Source: COE1 sp964387365 (GTDB lineage Bacteria; Bacillota; Clostridia; Lachnospirales; Lachnospiraceae). Taken from it: a DNA stretch of 7,455 bases. This document shows positions 6,392 through 7,455 of this stretch, one piece after another. Position numbers and translations under genes: made by a program. The notes below the pieces were generated by a model. The model saw nothing but the letters and a program-made list of their open reading frames with translations. It made no database searches and was not told the origin of the DNA. The DNA lies in assembly GCA_964387365.1 (NCBI GenBank), contig CAYLWP010000130.1, positions 1 to 7,455 of the forward strand. The letters run 5' to 3'. The first letter of the stretch is position 1, and each line of letters opens with the position of its first letter.

Positions 6392-6415
6392 GTCGCAATC
6401 ACGATACCAAATCGT

Positions 6416-6441
6416 TTATCGTAATTATTCAGTTCTTTCAT
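6416..6441 (-). repeat. 26-base leader motif upstream of thiG, shared with the DUF1538 leader
   Basis: Starting with ATG at 6441 it matches 1350-1375 at 23 of 26 positions, with ACTGAATAATTACGA (6433-6419) identical. The three differences fall as Lys-Lys (silent), Val-Glu and Glu-Asp if both are read from the ATG. The frame here runs 27 codons (6441-6358, starting MKELNNYDK) and ends inside the thiG start region. No ribosome-binding site precedes the ATG. Both copies lie upstream of an AGAAAGG site. Confidence 0.4.
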
Positions 6442-6449
6442 AAATACGA

Positions 6450-6492
6450 TGCAAAAATCCATTAAAAATTGCTTCACAATGGAATTTTTGCA
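6450..6492. repeat. Imperfect AT-rich inverted repeat between thiF and thiG
   Basis: TGCAAAAATCCATT (6450-6463) pairs with 6478-6492 across a 14-base loop, with one bulged base. As RNA on the minus strand it forms a hairpin 17 bases after the thiF stop. The stem is AT-rich and no free T-tract follows, so it is more likely an RNA-stability or attenuating element than an efficient terminator. An alternative seven-base pairing within 6464-6489 competes with it. Confidence 0.5.
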
Positions 6493-6508
6493 CTCACGAA
6501 TCACATTC

Positions 6509-7150
6509 TTACGGTTCATATTCTTCCATCAGTATCCGTAAAACCATATGTGCCTGATGTGCCGCACAGGTCATAACGCGAGGTGAAACAAGCCCGATGC
6601 CGTCCTCTATATTGCTGACACCATCTCCACATAAGTAAAAATGCTTTGTTACTTTTCTTGTTGTAATACTGTTAGCAGAGTCAAAGCCTGCCATGCCGGA
6701 GCCTGAAACCAGATATTTCTCCGGCATATGCTCTAAAACGCCATTTACCAGCATTGCCTTTTCCTCTGCTTTATCAAAGGCTTCGCATATGATTGTTTCT
6801 GCGTCCAATAATTCTTTTATGTTCTGCTCTGTAATTCGCGCGGTATCCGTAACCACTTCACAATACGGTGCAATTGCCTTCAATGTATCGGCAAGCGCCT
6901 GCGTCTTATCCATTCCAAGCTGCGAAACGGCATACTGCTGCCTGTTCAGATTGGATATATCAACCTTATCAAAATCAATCAGGTGCAGCTTCCCGATTCC
7001 GGCGCGTGCAAGCATAATTGCAATATTGGAGCCCAGTCCGCCAAGACCACAGATGGCAACCGAAGCCTGTGCGAACTTCCTCTGCGCCTCTGCGCCATGT
7101 CGTTCCTCTAATGCACGGTACATTTCTTCTCTTGTCGGAATTCCTGCCAA
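6509..7150 (-). CDS. thiF: ThiS adenylyltransferase ThiF, short clostridial form
   Basis: 213 residues from TTG 7150 (216 from GTG 7159). An E1-like Rossmann enzyme that adenylates the C-terminal Gly of ThiS for sulfur transfer. Seen from the TTG start: GLGGLGSN nucleotide loop at 35-42, HLIDFDKVDISNLNRQQY at 56-73 (ATP and Mg contacts, Arg finger), the Lys of MDKT at 82, and MTCAAHQAHMVLRIL near the C-terminus. The CxxC zinc pairs and C-terminal Cys region of E. coli ThiF are absent, which fits the shorter ThiF family 2 of anaerobes. The GTG at 7159 is inside the AGGAGGTG site, so TTG 7150, eight bases after AGGAGG, is the more workable start. The gene follows thiS with one base between (or an eight-base overlap with GTG), so translation is coupled. 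Start choice is the main uncertainty. Confidence 0.92.
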   Translation of the reverse strand: MAGIPTREEMYRALEERHGAEAQRKFAQASVAICGLGGLGSNIAIMLARAGIGKLHLIDFDKVDISNLNRQQYAVSQLGMDKTQALADTLKAIAPYCEVVTDTARITEQNIKELLDAETIICEAFDKAEEKAMLVNGVLEHMPEKYLVSGSGMAGFDSANSITTRKVTKHFYLCGDGVSNIEDGIGLVSPRVMTCAAHQAHMVLRILMEEYEP

Positions 7151-7151
7151 A

Positions 7152-7346
7152 TCAACCACCTCCTACAAAGCTGACCACTTCTATCACATCATCCTCCTGA
7201 ATGGTCACTGCATCGTATTGTGACTTGGGAACAATCTCTCCATTTTGTTCAATAGCAATTCTTTTTTGGTCATAGCTTGTCGTCTGCAGATACTCCGAAA
7301 TGGTCTTTCCGGCCGCATCGACAAGGTTACCGTTGATTTTTACCAT
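7152..7346 (-). CDS. thiS: Sulfur carrier protein ThiS
   Basis: 64 residues, beta-grasp ubiquitin-like fold, usual length for ThiS. The C-terminus is VSFVGGG, with the terminal Gly-Gly that ThiF adenylates and that carries sulfur as thiocarboxylate to ThiG. Other family features are MVKINGN at the start, AIEQNGEIVPKSQY (31-44, the typical NGEIVP core) and EDDVIEVVSF (51-60). ATG 7346 is chosen because AGAAGGAG (7363-7356) lies nine bases upstream; the frame continues to GTG 7385 but would add residues unlike ThiS. First gene of the thiazole operon in this window. Its last codons double as the thiF ribosome-binding site. Confidence 0.95.
   Translation of the reverse strand: MVKINGNLVDAAGKTISEYLQTTSYDQKRIAIEQNGEIVPKSQYDAVTIQEDDVIEVVSFVGGG
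7157..7164 (-). promoter_or_regulatory. Ribosome-binding site of thiF inside the thiS Gly codons
   Basis: AGGAGGTG, a near-complete anti-SD match, spans the GTA-GGA-GGT-GGT codons for the ThiS C-terminus. AGGAGG is eight bases from TTG 7150 but overlaps GTG 7159. Confidence 0.75.
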
Positions 7347-7355
7347 AATTATATT

Positions 7356-7363
7356 CTCCTTCT
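7356..7363 (-). promoter_or_regulatory. Ribosome-binding site of thiS
   Basis: AGAAGGAG, nine bases before ATG 7346; it fixes the thiS start. Confidence 0.8.
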
Positions 7364-7369
7364 TGGCGC

Positions 7370-7430
7370 TTGCGCGAATAAGCACCTCGTGAATGTCCGT
7401 GAATAACCATGACTTTGCTTATTCGCGCAA
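7370..7430. repeat. Perfect 15-bp inverted repeat in the thiS leader
   Basis: TTGCGCGAATAAGCA (7370-7384) and its exact reverse complement (7416-7430) flank a 31-base loop that itself holds two copies of GTGAAT. As RNA it would form a stable hairpin ending six bases before the thiS ribosome-binding site. It may be a control element of the operon or a dispersed intergenic repeat. It does not match a TPP aptamer. Confidence 0.8.
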
Positions 7431-7455
7431 AAAGGGACGTTACCAACAGGTAACG
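7429..7455 (-). terminator. Partial terminator hairpin at the window edge
   Basis: CGTTACC-AACA-GGTAACG (7438-7455) is a perfect seven-bp hairpin, and GGGA (7434-7437) next to it would extend the stem if TCCC follows the window. On the minus strand it is followed by five Ts (7433-7429). It is either the end of the gene upstream of thiS or the expression platform of a riboswitch whose aptamer is outside the window. Confidence 0.6.

Noticed and set aside
7401..7428. A possible minus-strand promoter for thiS (TTGCGC, 17 bases, GTTATT).
   Set aside because: The -10 matches poorly and the elements fall inside the inverted repeat; not enough to call.
7347..7455. A TPP riboswitch aptamer directly before thiS.
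   Set aside because: Searched by eye for the CTGAGA and ACCTGA core on the minus strand; neither is present in these 109 bases. Any aptamer would be beyond the window.

Overview
The window looks like chromosome of an anaerobic Bacillota, most plausibly a Clostridia/Lachnospiraceae-type bacterium. Evidence: moderately AT-rich DNA, ribosome-binding sites that match the extended Bacillota 16S tail (AGAAAGG, AGGAGGTG), a short single-domain ThiF, and an oxygen-sensitive radical-SAM ThiH in place of the aerobic oxidase ThiO. There is no phage, IS element, CRISPR array, tRNA or rRNA. The organism assignment is inference.

Layout. (1) 59-1126, minus: a secreted transglutaminase-like protein with an SH3-like N-terminal part, followed by a strong terminator (7-55). 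(2) 1127-1405: a 279-base divergent intergenic region with a good minus-strand promoter, a plus-strand extended -10, and a perfect 14-bp inverted repeat enclosing the minus promoter. (3) 1406-3665, plus: a two-gene operon of a duplicated DUF1538 membrane protein (TTG start) and a tandem PII-like protein, closed by a terminator at 3686-3719. (4) 3718-7346, minus: a thiazole-branch thiamine operon in the order thiS-thiF-thiG-thiH-tenI. (5) 7347-7455: the thiS leader, with a perfect 15-bp inverted repeat and the downstream half of what looks like a larger terminator cut by the window edge.

How the genes work together. ThiF adenylates the ThiS C-terminal Gly so that ThiS can carry sulfur as a thiocarboxylate. 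ThiH cleaves tyrosine to give dehydroglycine. ThiG joins these with deoxyxylulose phosphate to form the thiazole tautomer. The last gene matches TenI thiazole tautomerase, not ThiE, and would aromatise that product. Thus the operon makes the thiazole half of thiamine; thiC, thiD and a true thiE must lie elsewhere if the pathway is complete. The DUF1538/PII pair reads as an ion or solute transporter with a dedicated PII-type regulator and has no visible link to the thiamine genes.

The most unusual signals are: a 23/26-base motif starting with ATG and shared by the leaders of the DUF1538 gene and thiG; the thiF ribosome-binding site written inside the essential C-terminal Gly codons of thiS; the two inverted repeats; and the DUF1538-PII pair itself.
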